Position numbers and translations under genes: made by a program
Origin: an uncultured Paracoccaceae bacterium
Lineage (GTDB): Bacteria; Pseudomonadota; Alphaproteobacteria; Rhodobacterales; Rhodobacteraceae
Length of the DNA stretch: 64,000 nt
Direction: 5' to 3'
NCBI GenBank assembly: GCA_937916485.1
Contig: CALFSV010000295.1
Location: forward strand, 5,543-69,542
Shown: one piece after another, positions 51,065-60,052 of the stretch
Numbering within the stretch: position 1 is the first letter of the stretch
Layout: every line of letters begins with the position of its first letter
Notes under the pieces: generated by a model
Told to the model about the DNA's origin: nothing
Database searches by the model: none
What the model saw: only the letters and a program-made list of their open reading frames with translations

Positions 51065-52807
51065 TTAGCGCATCTCCTCCACTGGGGTTACGCCAAGGAT
51101 ACCCAATCCGTGTGAAATAACAACGGCGGCGGCTCGAATCAGGGCTATTTTTGCCTGTGTTGTGGCCGGGTCACTCTCCTGCAGGAAGCGCAGACTGGTA
51201 TCGTCATTGCCCCGATTCCACAGAGCGTGGAAATCCGACGCCAGATCATAGAGATAGAAGGCGATCCTGTGCGGTTCGTGGCCCTTGGCCGCAATTTCCA
51301 CAAGGCGCGGCCATTCAGCGATGGTCTTGGCCAGTTTCAGCTCGGCCTCATGGGTCAGCCCCTCAAGGTTGGCCGCGCCCAGCGTTACATCCGACACATC
51401 GACCCCCGCCTCGGCCGCCTTACGCAGGACGGAGTTCACGCGGGCATAGGCATATTGGACGTAAAAGACCGGGTTTTCCTTGGACTGCTCGGTCACCTTG
51501 TCAAAGTCAAAGTCAAGCGGCGCGTCGTTCTTGCGCGTCAGCATGTGGAACCGGGTTACATCAGGGCCGACCTGTTCGACCACATCCGACAACAGGACAA
51601 AGTTTCCGGCCCGTTTGGACATCTTGAACGGCTCACCGTTCTTCCACAGCTTGACCATCTGGGTCAGCTTGATGTCGAGAGGGACCCGGCCGTCCGACAG
51701 CGCCGAAACGGCGGCTTTCATCCGTTTGACATAGCCACCATGATCGGCACCAAAAATGTCAATAAGGGCGTCGAACCCTCTGGTAACCTTATCATAATGA
51801 TAGGCGATGTCGGGCGCGAAATAGGTCCAGCTGCCGTCGGACTTCGCCACCGGCCGGTCAAGGTCGTCGCCATGCGCGGTCGAGCGGAACAGGACCTGCT
51901 CGCGCGGTTCCCAATCCTCGGGCATCTTGCCCTTGGGCGGCTCGAGCGTGCCACGATAGATCAGGCCCTTTTCGTCAAGCGAGGCAATTGCCGCCTCGAT
52001 CCGACCCGTCCCGTAGAGCGACTTTTCCGAGTAGAAGACATCCATGGTCACGCCAAGGCTCGCCAGATCGGCGCGGATCTGGTCCATCATCTTTTCGGTC
52101 GCGAATTCGCGGATATCGGCGAGCCAGTCGGATTCGTCCTTGTCCAGAAGGCTGTCGCCCCACTTTTCCTTCATCGCCTCGCCGACCGGCACCAGATAAT
52201 CGCCAGGATACAGCCCTTCGGCGATTTCAGGCGTCAGGCCACAGGCCTCGCGGTAACGCTCAAACGCAGAGCGGGCCAGCACATCGACCTGTGCGCCGCC
52301 ATCGTTGATGTAATATTCCCGCGTGACGTCCCAGCCTGCATAATCCAAGAGGCTGGCCAGCGCGTCACCAAAGACCGCCCCCCGGGTATGCCCGATGTGC
52401 AGCGGACCGGTCGGGTTGGCCGAGACATATTCGACGTTCACCCGCTTGCCCTGCCCCAGCGTAGACCGGCCATAGTCGGGGTCCGTCAAGGCCACGCGGA
52501 CCACCTGTTGCCACTGGCCCGATGCCAGCCGCATGTTCAAAAAGCCCGGGCCTGCCACAGTTGCCGCGTCGATGCGCGGATCGGCTTGAAGCCGGGCGGC
52601 CAGCGCGTCGGCAATGGCACGCGGCGGCTGACCGGCGGACTTGGCCAGGACCATGGCCGCGTTGGTCGCCATATCCCCATGCCCGGCGTCGCGGGGCGGC
52701 TCAACCGTCACGGCATCTGTCGCCAGACCATCGGGCAAAGCCCCATCGGCAACCATTGCGGCAAGACAATCGAGCACGAGGGCCCGGATATCGGTGAACA
52801 TGTTCAT
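51065..52807 (-). CDS. argS: Arginine–tRNA ligase
   Basis: A 580-residue class Ia synthetase: HIGH motif in [13 protein letters not shown] (137-140), the KMSKS equivalent in [16 protein letters not shown], the N-terminal Add-1 domain and a C-terminal anticodon-binding helix bundle ending [14 protein letters not shown]. The start at [15 protein letters not shown] matches homologues; the frame is open further upstream by chance. It is first in the argS–SPOR–nagZ–scpAB run. Confidence 0.97.
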   Translation of the reverse strand: MNMFTDIRALVLDCLAAMVADGALPDGLATDAVTVEPPRDAGHGDMATNAAMVLAKSAGQPPRAIADALAARLQADPRIDAATVAGPGFLNMRLASGQWQQVVRVALTDPDYGRSTLGQGKRVNVEYVSANPTGPLHIGHTRGAVFGDALASLLDYAGWDVTREYYINDGGAQVDVLARSAFERYREACGLTPEIAEGLYPGDYLVPVGEAMKEKWGDSLLDKDESDWLADIREFATEKMMDQIRADLASLGVTMDVFYSEKSLYGTGRIEAAIASLDEKGLIYRGTLEPPKGKMPEDWEPREQVLFRSTAHGDDLDRPVAKSDGSWTYFAPDIAYHYDKVTRGFDALIDIFGADHGGYVKRMKAAVSALSDGRVPLDIKLTQMVKLWKNGEPFKMSKRAGNFVLLSDVVEQVGPDVTRFHMLTRKNDAPLDFDFDKVTEQSKENPVFYVQYAYARVNSVLRKAAEAGVDVSDVTLGAANLEGLTHEAELKLAKTIAEWPRLVEIAAKGHEPHRIAFYLYDLASDFHALWNRGNDDTSLRFLQESDPATTQAKIALIRAAAVVISHGLGILGVTPVEEMR

Positions 52808-52913
52808 AGGCTGGTCCTTTCGCCGCCACTTCGGCCTTGTCTGGCGGCCCATGGGGTTTATCACGGGAAAAGTCTGCGTCAATGTGCGTAGGGCGTCGTG
52901 GCGAGGAGGCCGG

Positions 52914-53936
52914 ATGGTTCGATTGGCTCTTGGTGTGTTTTTGCTCTTCGGGCTGGTCTGGCTGGCGGCCATGTTTGGCCCCCGAGCGATTGAGATGCGG
53001 CCAATGGCACTGCCGCCGGGGGCCATGACAGCCATCCATACCGGTGCAGGCTTCGCGGCAACTCTGGCGGGCCATGCCATGGGGCTAAGTGCTGCGGCGA
53101 TGCTCGCCTTTGCGGTGTCGGGGCGCGGCATACGGGGCACTCTGGGCTGGGGCTGGCTCTGTCTGCTGGCCCTTCCGCTGCTGGCCGCCCTGTCGGTCCT
53201 GCAGTTTGACCCGCGCCTTCTGGCTGCCGCCGACGCGGCGGTGGGTCCGATTTACAACGATGTCCGCGCCGCGCTTCCCCAGATCCGGCTGGCCCTGTTT
53301 CTGGGGGTCTGCCTGATCTCTGCATGTGCGAGCTTGTCGCAAGCGGGTGGGCGGCTGGTGGCGCTGCTGGTGGTGGCCAGTTGGGCGGCCATGGCGGCGC
53401 TGGCCGAGCCTGCGGCGACGGCCATCCTGGCCCTGCCCGCCCTGGCCACCCTGGGCGTGGCCGCCCTGCGGCTGAGCGAGGCAGACAGGCAAGGCGCAGC
53501 CTATATCATGGTCGGCAGCCTGTGCCTGCTCGCAGGGCTTGGACTGGCCGCCAGCGATGCCGCCCTGCGGGCCGATCTTCGGCCCGTCTATCTGTTGTTC
53601 CCCCTCATGGCCGCCGCCACCATCGCGCTGCAGCCCCGCCTGCCGCCGGCCCTGGCCTGGGGGCACGCCCTGCTCCTGGCCTTTTGCCTGGCCTATCTGG
53701 CGCCGGCCCTCGGCCAATTTGGCGATGTGCGCCCTGCCCTGACCTTTGCCGAAATCGGCACAGCTGTCGCCCGCGCAACAACCCTTCGGGAGGGGATCGG
53801 GGGGATTGCAGTGCTCAGCGTCCTTCTCATGCTGGGGGCCATCTGGCAACGACGGACCGGGCGAAAGCAACGAATGCCTGCGCCAGAAACCGCGCCTCTC
53901 CAAGCGGCAGAACGAAACACGGCAAATTCCGCTTGA
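52914..53936 (+). CDS. Polytopic membrane protein of unknown function
   Basis: A 340-residue protein of which about 80% is hydrophobic, with roughly nine predicted helices ([73 protein letters not shown] and others) and a basic cytoplasmic-looking C-terminus ([11 protein letters not shown]). The GAGGAGG ribosome binding site is well placed before 52914. It is divergent from argS and convergent with dgt. I recognise no family. Compositional bias toward Ala/Leu makes homology weak by eye, so an unusual GC-rich ORF cannot be fully excluded. Confidence 0.65.
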   Translation: MVRLALGVFLLFGLVWLAAMFGPRAIEMRPMALPPGAMTAIHTGAGFAATLAGHAMGLSAAAMLAFAVSGRGIRGTLGWGWLCLLALPLLAALSVLQFDPRLLAAADAAVGPIYNDVRAALPQIRLALFLGVCLISACASLSQAGGRLVALLVVASWAAMAALAEPAATAILALPALATLGVAALRLSEADRQGAAYIMVGSLCLLAGLGLAASDAALRADLRPVYLLFPLMAAATIALQPRLPPALAWGHALLLAFCLAYLAPALGQFGDVRPALTFAEIGTAVARATTLREGIGGIAVLSVLLMLGAIWQRRTGRKQRMPAPETAPLQAAERNTANSA

Positions 53937-54018
53937 TGCGACGGCAAGGGGCCGACCTGCGCGCCCTCGGGCGTGCACTTTAACCCTGCACGCTGACACT
54001 GCACGTTGGTTCCGGGCC

Positions 54019-55188
54019 CTAGCCTTGCGCCACACCCCGGGCGGTGATCTCACCCCCGCACAGCCTTGCGTGTTCCTGAATGGCAAAGCGGTCGGTCATC
54101 CCGGCGATGTAATCGGCCACGATCCGGGCCAGCGCCGTTTCATCCAACGCCTCGGCCACGTCCTTGCGCCATTGTTTGGGCAATTCATCGGGCTGGTCCA
54201 TGAACAGCGGAAAAAGATCGTGGACGACCTGGGTCACCTCGCCCCGCATCTCGATCACGGCGGGGGCGCGGTACATCCGGTGAAACAGGAACGACCGGAT
54301 CACCTTGAGGTCGGACCATAGCCCATCAGAAAACCGGATCACCATGCGTCCGGCATGACGGATATCGGCCACGGACTGGGGATCGACATCGGCCAGCGTC
54401 CGCTGGGCCAGAGTGATCACATCCTCGACCAGCACCCCGAAAAAGCGACGTAGGGCCTCGTGGCGGCGACGGTAGTAGTTAAGGCCGGGATAACGGCGGT
54501 CCACCTCGGCAAAGCAGTCGCGCAAGACCGGCAGATCGGCCAATTCATCGGTCGAAAACAGCTCGGCCCGCAGACCGTCGTGCAGGTCGTGGTGGTTATA
54601 GGCGATGTCGTCGGCAAGGGCCGCCACCTGCGCCTCTGCGCTGGCATGGGTGTGCAGTTCCAGATCGTGACGGGCGTTGTAGGCGGCCAGGGCGTAGGGC
54701 GCCGGCTCGGCCACCGGACCGTTGTGTTTTGCAATGCCTTCAAGGGTTTCCCAGGTAAGGTTCAACCCGTCCCATTCGGCGTAGTGCCGTTCAAGCGAGG
54801 TGACGATGCGGATCGCCTGGGCATTGTGATCAAACCCGCCATAGGGCTTCATCAGGGCGTTCAGGGCATCCTCGCCGGTATGGCCAAAGGGAGGATGGCC
54901 AAGGTCGTGGGCCAGCGCGATCGCCTCGGTCAGTTCGACATTCAGGCCAAGGGCGGCAGCCACGGTACGGGCCACCTGCGCCACTTCGATCGAATGGGTC
55001 AGGCGGGTGCGGAAATAGTCGCCCTCGTGTTCGATGAACACCTGGGTCTTATGCTTAAGCCTGCGAAAGGCCGAGGCATGGATGATCCTGTCCCGGTCCC
55101 TTTGAAAGGGGGACCGAAAGGTGCTTTCCTCTTCCGCGTACAGCCGTCCTCGGGCCGATACGGGGTCTGAGGCATAAATGGCTGCCAT
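54019..55188 (-). CDS. dgt: Deoxyguanosinetriphosphate triphosphohydrolase-like protein
   Basis: A 389-residue HD-superfamily enzyme. Metal motif H65 in RTRLTHSIEVAQVAR and H94-D95 in ALAHDLGHPPFGHTGED. The N-terminal ESTFRSPFQRDRDRIIHASA and FRRLKHKTQVF, and ADDIAYNHHDLHDGLRA, are characteristic. It cleaves dNTPs to nucleoside and triphosphate. The start at 55188 gives the usual N-terminus. It is divergent from erpA. Confidence 0.94.
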   Translation of the reverse strand: MAAIYASDPVSARGRLYAEEESTFRSPFQRDRDRIIHASAFRRLKHKTQVFIEHEGDYFRTRLTHSIEVAQVARTVAAALGLNVELTEAIALAHDLGHPPFGHTGEDALNALMKPYGGFDHNAQAIRIVTSLERHYAEWDGLNLTWETLEGIAKHNGPVAEPAPYALAAYNARHDLELHTHASAEAQVAALADDIAYNHHDLHDGLRAELFSTDELADLPVLRDCFAEVDRRYPGLNYYRRRHEALRRFFGVLVEDVITLAQRTLADVDPQSVADIRHAGRMVIRFSDGLWSDLKVIRSFLFHRMYRAPAVIEMRGEVTQVVHDLFPLFMDQPDELPKQWRKDVAEALDETALARIVADYIAGMTDRFAIQEHARLCGGEITARGVAQG

Positions 55189-55266
55189 GGCGTTGCCTCG
55201 CCCTTTCTGCCGGTGGCCCCGTCGCCCTGCCCCTTTTTCGGAGCGTTGGAGAGCGCAGCACCACGC

Positions 55267-55295
55267 TTGTCGTCTTTGCCTGTTCTTCCTATATG
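55267..55295 (+). promoter_or_regulatory. Probable sigma-70-type promoter of erpA
   Basis: TTGTCG (-35, 55267-55272), 17-base spacer, TATATG (-10, 55290-55295), about 28 bases before the erpA ATG. An inverted pair GTTAG-N7-CTAAC (55295-55311) overlaps the expected start of transcription and could be an operator. Confidence 0.45.
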
Positions 55296-55322
55296 TTAGA
55301 GGAACGCTAACCGATAGGCCCC

Positions 55323-55652
55323 ATGATGCTGACGCTTCCTCCCCAAGTGACCTCACGCGCCTTCGACCGACTGGCCGAAATTGGCGCCAATGCCCAGGGC
55401 AAGGCCCTGCGCGTCGCCGTTGAAGGCGGCGGATGCTCCGGCTTTCAATACGAGATCGCCCTGGACGAGGCCAAGGAAGACGATCTTGTGCTAGAGGGTC
55501 AGGGCGAAAAGGTGGTGATCGACAGTGTGTCCCTGCCCTTCCTTGCCTCTGCGGTCATCGACTTCGCGGATGAGCTGATCGGGGCCAGGTTCGTGATCGA
55601 AAACCCCAATGCCACGTCGTCCTGCGGATGCGGTACCTCGTTCTCGATGTAA
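55323..55652 (+). CDS. erpA: Iron–sulfur cluster carrier, ErpA/IscA family
   Basis: A 109-residue A-type carrier with Cys38 in VEGGGCSGFQYEIAL and Cys101/Cys103 in SSCGCGTSF. It passes Fe-S clusters to apo-proteins. Two ATGs are possible (55323 and 55326). The dgt/erpA divergence is common in alphaproteobacteria. Confidence 0.93.
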   Translation: MMLTLPPQVTSRAFDRLAEIGANAQGKALRVAVEGGGCSGFQYEIALDEAKEDDLVLEGQGEKVVIDSVSLPFLASAVIDFADELIGARFVIENPNATSSCGCGTSFSM

Positions 55653-55744
55653 CCCGCCATCCGGCGACCGCTGCCACGCCTACCCGTATCTGACTTGCTC
55701 CCGGCGACGGGATCGCGGACAAAGGCGAAAGCGGAGGGCACAAC

Positions 55745-56524
55745 ATGAAAATCGCCACTTTCAACATCAACGGGGTCAAGGCCCGGATCGAGGCGCTTTT
55801 GGCCTGGCTAGAAGCCAGCAACCCCGATGTCGCCCTGTTGCAAGAAATCAAATCCGTCGACGAGGGCTTCCCCCGCGAGCTGTTTGAAGAGCGTGGATAC
55901 CAGGTCGAAACCCACGGCCAGAAGGGCTTTAATGGTGTGGCCATCCTGTCCAAGCTGCCGCTTGAGGATGTGACACGCGGGCTGCCCGGCGACGACGCGG
56001 ACGAACAGGCCCGCTGGATCGAGGCGACGGTTGTCGGTGAACGGGCGGTGCGCCTGTGCGGCCTGTACCTACCCAACGGCAACCCCGCGCCGGGACCAAA
56101 GTACGACTACAAGCTTGCCTGGATGGAGCGGCTCGCCGCCCGGGCCGCCGATCTGATGGCCGCGGAAGAGCCTGCCTTGATGGCGGGCGACTACAACATC
56201 ATCCCGCAGGCCGAAGATGCCAAACGCCCCGATGCCTGGCGCGAGGATGCCCTGTTCCGCCTTGAAAGCCGGCAGGCATTTCGCCGGATCCAGAACCTTG
56301 GCTTTACCGAAGCGTTCCGGGCACGGGTGCAGGGTCCGGGGCACTATTCGTTCTGGGACTATCAGGCCGGGGCCTATGACCGCAACGACGGCATCCGCAT
56401 CGATCACTTTCTCCTGACCCCGCAAGCTGCTGATTTGTTGCAGGATTGCTGGATCGAGGCAGAGGTGAGGGGTGGTCCGAAACCCTCGGATCACGTCCCC
56501 GTCTGGGTTGATCTGGCCGCGTGA
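55745..56524 (+). CDS. xth: Exodeoxyribonuclease III
   Basis: A 259-residue AP endonuclease of the EEP fold: MKIATFNINGVKARIEALLA, LLQEIKSVDEGFP, MAGDYNIIPQAED, YDRNDGIRIDHFLLT and the terminal SDHVPVWVDL. Metal residues Asn, Glu and Asp-His are intact. It repairs abasic sites. Its 3' end meets a palindrome. Confidence 0.95.
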   Translation: MKIATFNINGVKARIEALLAWLEASNPDVALLQEIKSVDEGFPRELFEERGYQVETHGQKGFNGVAILSKLPLEDVTRGLPGDDADEQARWIEATVVGERAVRLCGLYLPNGNPAPGPKYDYKLAWMERLAARAADLMAAEEPALMAGDYNIIPQAEDAKRPDAWREDALFRLESRQAFRRIQNLGFTEAFRARVQGPGHYSFWDYQAGAYDRNDGIRIDHFLLTPQAADLLQDCWIEAEVRGGPKPSDHVPVWVDLAA

Positions 56525-56532
56525 TCCTGCCC

Positions 56533-56558
56533 GTAAGGTGGGTCCGGACCCACCTTAC
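56533..56558. repeat. 26-base perfect palindrome after xth
   Basis: GTAAGGTGGGTCC (56533-56545) immediately followed by its reverse complement GGACCCACCTTAC. It lies between convergent xth and the FAD monooxygenase, so it may terminate both transcripts, though no T-run follows. GGTGGGT/ACCCACC palindromes of this kind recur as repetitive extragenic elements in related genomes (from memory). Confidence 0.7.
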
Positions 56559-56559
56559 C

Positions 56560-56597
56560 TTGCCGTCACACCCTTGCCGTCACCCGATTGCCGTCAC
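56560..56597. repeat. Three tandem 14-base repeats at the monooxygenase 3' end
   Basis: TTGCCGTCAC occurs at 56560, 56574 and 56588, an exact 14-base period with variable 4-base spacers. The third copy encodes the last residues of the monooxygenase and the second spans its TGA stop on the minus strand. Confidence 0.8.
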
Positions 56598-57779
56598 ATC
56601 GTGCCCATAAAGCCAGTCCATCCGGCCCAGAAAGGCACGCGGGGCAAGGACGCCCAACCCCTTCAGCCCCAGATGGGCCACCCGGCGTTTCATCCCCGCC
56701 AGGTGGTAGTTGACCGCATTGGCATTGGCCGCCGCAATCGCCCGGGCCACCCGGTCCCGCCGCAGGGCCTGATACCGGGCAAGGGCTGTGGGCAGATCGC
56801 CGAAGGTGTCGCAGCAACGGGCAAGGACATAGGCGTCCTCTAGCGCGAGGTTCGCCCCCTGAGCGAGGAACGGCAGAGTCGGATGGGCCGCATCGCCAAT
56901 GATCGCGGTATCGTCGTTGTGCCATCGTTGCGCAACCGGATGCCGAAACAGGCCCCATAGATTGACCGATGTCACTGCCCCGAGAATCGTCCGCAGCTCT
57001 GGCGCTGTGTCGGCAAAGGCGGCTTGCAGGTTCGCGGGATCATCAAGGTGGTGCCAGCCCTCGGCGGCCCAGTCGGCCTGCTCGCGCACCGCAACGATGT
57101 TCAGACGCCCCCCTTGCAGGGGGTATGTCACCACATGGCGGCCCGGAGCCATCCAGATCCTTGCGACGGGCGGGGATTCGACAGCCACCGTCGCCCGCCA
57201 GGCTACCTGCCCGGTAAAGAACGGCTGGGCCGGTTTGTTGAGCAAGGGCCGCAGGACTGAATGCAGCCCATCCGCCCCGATCAAAAGCGCGCCATCGGCC
57301 CGCTCAACAGGCCATTCGCCCAAGGGTTCAATGCGCTGACCCGTCCGGATCGTGACCCCGGCAGCACGGCAGCCTTCGGCCAGCATGTCGATCAGATCGT
57401 AGCGATGAAAAAAGCGGTAAGGCGGCCCGGAAAGTTTGCGCAGATCGAACCGGGTCACAGGGCGCCCGGTCAGGGCATCGCGCGGCTCTACCGCATCAGC
57501 CCGGATGGCACGGCGCGAGGCAACCTCTGCCAGGCCAAGCCCGTCCAGAACGCGCGCGCCATTTGGGGTAACCTGAATGCCCGCCCCGACCTCGGTCAGT
57601 TCTGGAGCCTGTTCGTGAACGGTAACCTCTGCCCCGCTGCGGGCAAAGGCAAGTGCGGTAGCGAGGCCGGCGATGCCGCCCCCGACCACGTCTACGGGGC
57701 GGCCCCGGTTGGCGCCGCCCGACCCAAGAAGGGCCAGTGTTTGGTCAGTCGTCGCGATGGACCTTCTCGCGCCGCTCAT
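56580..57779 (-). CDS. FAD-dependent aromatic monooxygenase (salicylate/3-hydroxybenzoate hydroxylase-like)
   Basis: A 399-residue group A flavoprotein monooxygenase. The dinucleotide motif is VVGGGIAGLATALAFARSGA, the DG motif GALLIGADGLHSVLRPL, and the GD motif DDTAIIGDAAHPTLPFLAQG with ANLALEDA. It would hydroxylate an aromatic acid with NAD(P)H and O2; the substrate is unknown. The start is uncertain: the ATG at 57779 has AGGAG upstream but overlaps dksA by 35 bases in another frame, and the family core begins only at about residue 29. A TTG at 57797 or an internal GTG is possible. The stop lies in a tandem repeat. Confidence 0.82.
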   Translation of the reverse strand: MSGARRSIATTDQTLALLGSGGANRGRPVDVVGGGIAGLATALAFARSGAEVTVHEQAPELTEVGAGIQVTPNGARVLDGLGLAEVASRRAIRADAVEPRDALTGRPVTRFDLRKLSGPPYRFFHRYDLIDMLAEGCRAAGVTIRTGQRIEPLGEWPVERADGALLIGADGLHSVLRPLLNKPAQPFFTGQVAWRATVAVESPPVARIWMAPGRHVVTYPLQGGRLNIVAVREQADWAAEGWHHLDDPANLQAAFADTAPELRTILGAVTSVNLWGLFRHPVAQRWHNDDTAIIGDAAHPTLPFLAQGANLALEDAYVLARCCDTFGDLPTALARYQALRRDRVARAIAAANANAVNYHLAGMKRRVAHLGLKGLGVLAPRAFLGRMDWLYGHDVTAIG

Positions 57780-58167
57780 GCCGCTCCTGGGCCTCAAGGC
57801 TCATTGTGGCGATGGGACGGGCATCCAGCCGCTTGAGGCTGATCGGCTCTCCGGTGATTTCGCAATAACCGTATTCACCTTCCTCGATGCGACGCAGGGC
57901 AGCGTCGATCTTGCTGACCAGCTTGCGCTGGCGGTCACGGGTACGCAATTCCAGAGCCCGGTCCGTCTCTTCGCTGGCGCGGTCAGCGATGTCGGGAATA
58001 TTGCGGGTCTGATCTTTCATACCGGTAATCGTGTCGCGGCTATCGGACAGAAGCTCTGCCTTCCAGGTCAGCAGTTTGCGACGGAAATATTCAGTCTGCC
58101 GTTCATTCATGAACGGTTCATCTTCGGCGGGACGATAATCGTCCGGCAGAAAAGTTTCTGCTTTCAT
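57745..58167 (-). CDS. dksA: RNA polymerase-binding transcription factor DksA, single-cysteine form
   Basis: A 140-residue DksA. The coiled-coil tip residues Asp59, Asp62 and Ala64 (IPDIADRASEE) that work in the RNA polymerase secondary channel are conserved. The C-terminal finger has only one cysteine (Cys102 in YGYCEITGEPI); the other three zinc positions are replaced, so no Zn finger can form. Rhodobacterales DksA proteins of this type are known and can still act with ppGpp. The start MKAETFLPDD is the family start. It probably shares a transcript with the overlapping monooxygenase. Confidence 0.93.
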   Translation of the reverse strand: MKAETFLPDDYRPAEDEPFMNERQTEYFRRKLLTWKAELLSDSRDTITGMKDQTRNIPDIADRASEETDRALELRTRDRQRKLVSKIDAALRRIEEGEYGYCEITGEPISLKRLDARPIATMSLEAQERHERREKVHRDD

Positions 58168-58375
58168 CTTTGCTCCCTCAGCATTTCCGAAAGCTGGCTT
58201 TTCCAGGTTACCAGTCATCCGGCGTACCCCTTCTTGGCTGCGCATCCCTTAAACCGATGCTTACCGGGTGTCACCCCCGTTTTTGGCCGCTTTGCGGTTT
58301 CTTGAGGCCGGCGTTGTGGCCTTTGACAGGCGTGCTACTGTAGGCCCGCACCAAGCTTGTGGAGACAATAGACAG

Positions 58376-59221
58376 ATGCATTTTTCCGGGACCGACAGCT
58401 ATGTCGCCACAGCCGATCTCACAGTGGCGGTCAATGCCGCCGTCACTCTCGAACGGCCCTTGCTGGTGAAAGGCGAACCAGGGACCGGCAAGACCGAGCT
58501 GGCACGCCAGGTCGCAGACGCCCTGGGCCTGCCCATCATCGAATGGCACGTGAAATCGACGACCCGCGCCCAGCAGGGTCTGTATGAGTACGACGCCGTC
58601 AGTCGCCTGCGGGACAGCCAGCTTGGCGATGACCGGGTCAACGACGTGCGCAACTACATCCGCAAGGGCAAGCTTTGGCAGGCATTTGAGGCAACCGAAA
58701 AGGTCGTCCTGCTGATCGACGAGATTGACAAGGCAGACATCGAATTCCCCAACGACCTCCTGCAAGAGATTGATCGGATGGAGTTTTTTGTCTACGAAAC
58801 CGGAGAGACGGTAAAGGCCGCGATCCGGCCCATCGTGATCATCACTTCGAACAACGAGAAAGAGTTGCCGGACGCCTTTTTGCGCCGTTGCTTTTTCCAC
58901 TACATCCGGTTCCCGGAGATCGAGGTGATGAAAAAGATCGTCGAAGTGCATCACCCCGGCATCAAGGACGCCCTACTGAGCACCGCCCTGACCCAATTCT
59001 ACACCCTGCGCGAGACCCCCGGCCTCAAGAAAAAGCCCTCGACGTCAGAGGTTCTGGATTGGCTGAAGCTGCTTCTGGCCGAGGATCTGAGCCCCGAAGA
59101 CCTTAATTCTGACACAAAGGATGCCCTGCCCAAGTTGCATGGGGCCCTGCTAAAGAACAAGCAGGACGTGCATCTGTTCGAGCGTTTGGCCTTTATGGCC
59201 CGATCTGAACGTCGTCGTTGA
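58376..59221 (+). CDS. MoxR-family AAA+ ATPase
   Basis: A 281-residue AAA+ protein. Walker A is KGEPGTGKTEL (33-40), Walker B is VVLLIDEIDKAD (112-118), sensor 1 is IVIITSNNEKELPDAF, and the Arg finger region is FLRRCFFHYIRFP. The variant with the STTRAQQGLYEYDAVSRLRD stretch pairs with CoxE-like vWA proteins, and such a gene is found 2.4 kb downstream. MoxR proteins act as chaperones that insert metals or assemble complexes. The start at MHFSGTDSYV is the family start. Confidence 0.93.
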   Translation: MHFSGTDSYVATADLTVAVNAAVTLERPLLVKGEPGTGKTELARQVADALGLPIIEWHVKSTTRAQQGLYEYDAVSRLRDSQLGDDRVNDVRNYIRKGKLWQAFEATEKVVLLIDEIDKADIEFPNDLLQEIDRMEFFVYETGETVKAAIRPIVIITSNNEKELPDAFLRRCFFHYIRFPEIEVMKKIVEVHHPGIKDALLSTALTQFYTLRETPGLKKKPSTSEVLDWLKLLLAEDLSPEDLNSDTKDALPKLHGALLKNKQDVHLFERLAFMARSERRR

Positions 59222-59498
59222 CGCCATCGTCCAGAATTGGGCTGCGATCCCCGCTGAGTCGGTGTTTTTTGGGTCCACCGATTCTGTTTTGGAAACAACA
59301 CCCCTAAGTTGCAAATTCATGAAATCTCCCCAGATCGGGCCATTTCTCAACATATTGTGTTCGTACCTTGGAAGTTGCCGACAAATTTGAGGCAAAGACG
59401 ACACTATTTTGACAAAGTCCCTGAATCACGCTCACTTGGCACTGCCCCTACGAAGGGCGCCCGTATTTAATGGGTCGTGTCAGGTGGGGGCTCCTGGC
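59222..59498. other. Non-coding stretch between the MoxR and GNAT genes
   Basis: About 280 bases that are clearly more AT-rich than the flanks, with no supported ORF on either strand. TTGACA (59410-59415) could be a -35 box but no good -10 is at the right distance. It could hold a promoter and a small RNA or long leader (see the hairpin at 59499). Confidence 0.45.
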
Positions 59499-59553
59499 GG
59501 ACGGAAAGGTTGCAAAGATGAGCCTGGGGGTTAGTCGCGCAATCTTTCCGACC
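59499..59553 (+). promoter_or_regulatory. Long leader hairpin just before the GNAT gene
   Basis: Arms GGACGGAAAGGTTGC (59499-59513) and GCAATCTTTCCGACC (59539-59553) pair at 14 of 15 positions in RNA (one G-U, one A-A mismatch) around a 25-base loop. The structure ends 7 bases before the GAGAGGAG ribosome binding site. It could be a translational control element, a protein-binding site or a transcript-stabilising hairpin; AATTTG after it is a poor terminator tail. Confidence 0.6.
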
Positions 59554-59575
59554 GTAATTTGAGAGGAGAGTTGCC

Positions 59576-60052
59576 TTGGCACCGTCTGCTGCCGCATGCG
59601 TGCCCGCCGTCGTTATTCGTCCGCTTGCTGCAACGGACAGGCCCCAATGGGCGCGACTGTGGGAGGCCTATTTGGCCTTTTACGAGACAAGTGTTTCTGA
59701 AGCTGTTTACACCTCTTCCTTTGACCGCCTGATCGATCCCGAAGTGCGGGACTACAACGGGCTGGTTGCGGAACAGGACGGCCAACTCATTGGTCTGACA
59801 CATTATATCTTCCACCGTCATGGCTGGAAGCTCGAGGACGTTTGCTATCTTCAGGACCTTTATGCGACACCGGCCAGCCGCGGGACCGGCGTCGGCCGCA
59901 AGCTGATCGAAGGCGTCTATGCCGCCGCCGATGCCGCAGGTACGCCAACAGTCTATTGGATGACGGATGCCACCAACTCGGTTGCCCGCAGGCTGTACGA
60001 CCGCATCGCGGCGCTCACACCGTTCATCAAATATCAGCGGGTGATGTCATGA
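59576..60052 (+). CDS. GNAT family N-acetyltransferase
   Basis: A 158-residue acetyltransferase starting at TTG with a strong GAGAGGAGAG ribosome binding site. The acetyl-CoA loop is LQDLYATPASRGTGVGRKLI, then EGVYAAADAAGTPTVYWMTD and a C-terminal YDRIAALTPFIKYQ. The substrate is unknown. It overlaps the DUF2927 gene by ATGA, so it is in one unit with the lipoprotein and lies between the MoxR and vWA genes. The preceding hairpin may regulate this group. Confidence 0.88.
   Translation: MAPSAAACVPAVVIRPLAATDRPQWARLWEAYLAFYETSVSEAVYTSSFDRLIDPEVRDYNGLVAEQDGQLIGLTHYIFHRHGWKLEDVCYLQDLYATPASRGTGVGRKLIEGVYAAADAAGTPTVYWMTDATNSVARRLYDRIAALTPFIKYQRVMS

Noticed and set aside
51227..52891. Plus-strand open frame of 554 codons over argS
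   Set aside because: Antisense to argS, which carries intact HIGH and KMSKS motifs. Composition is not protein-like.
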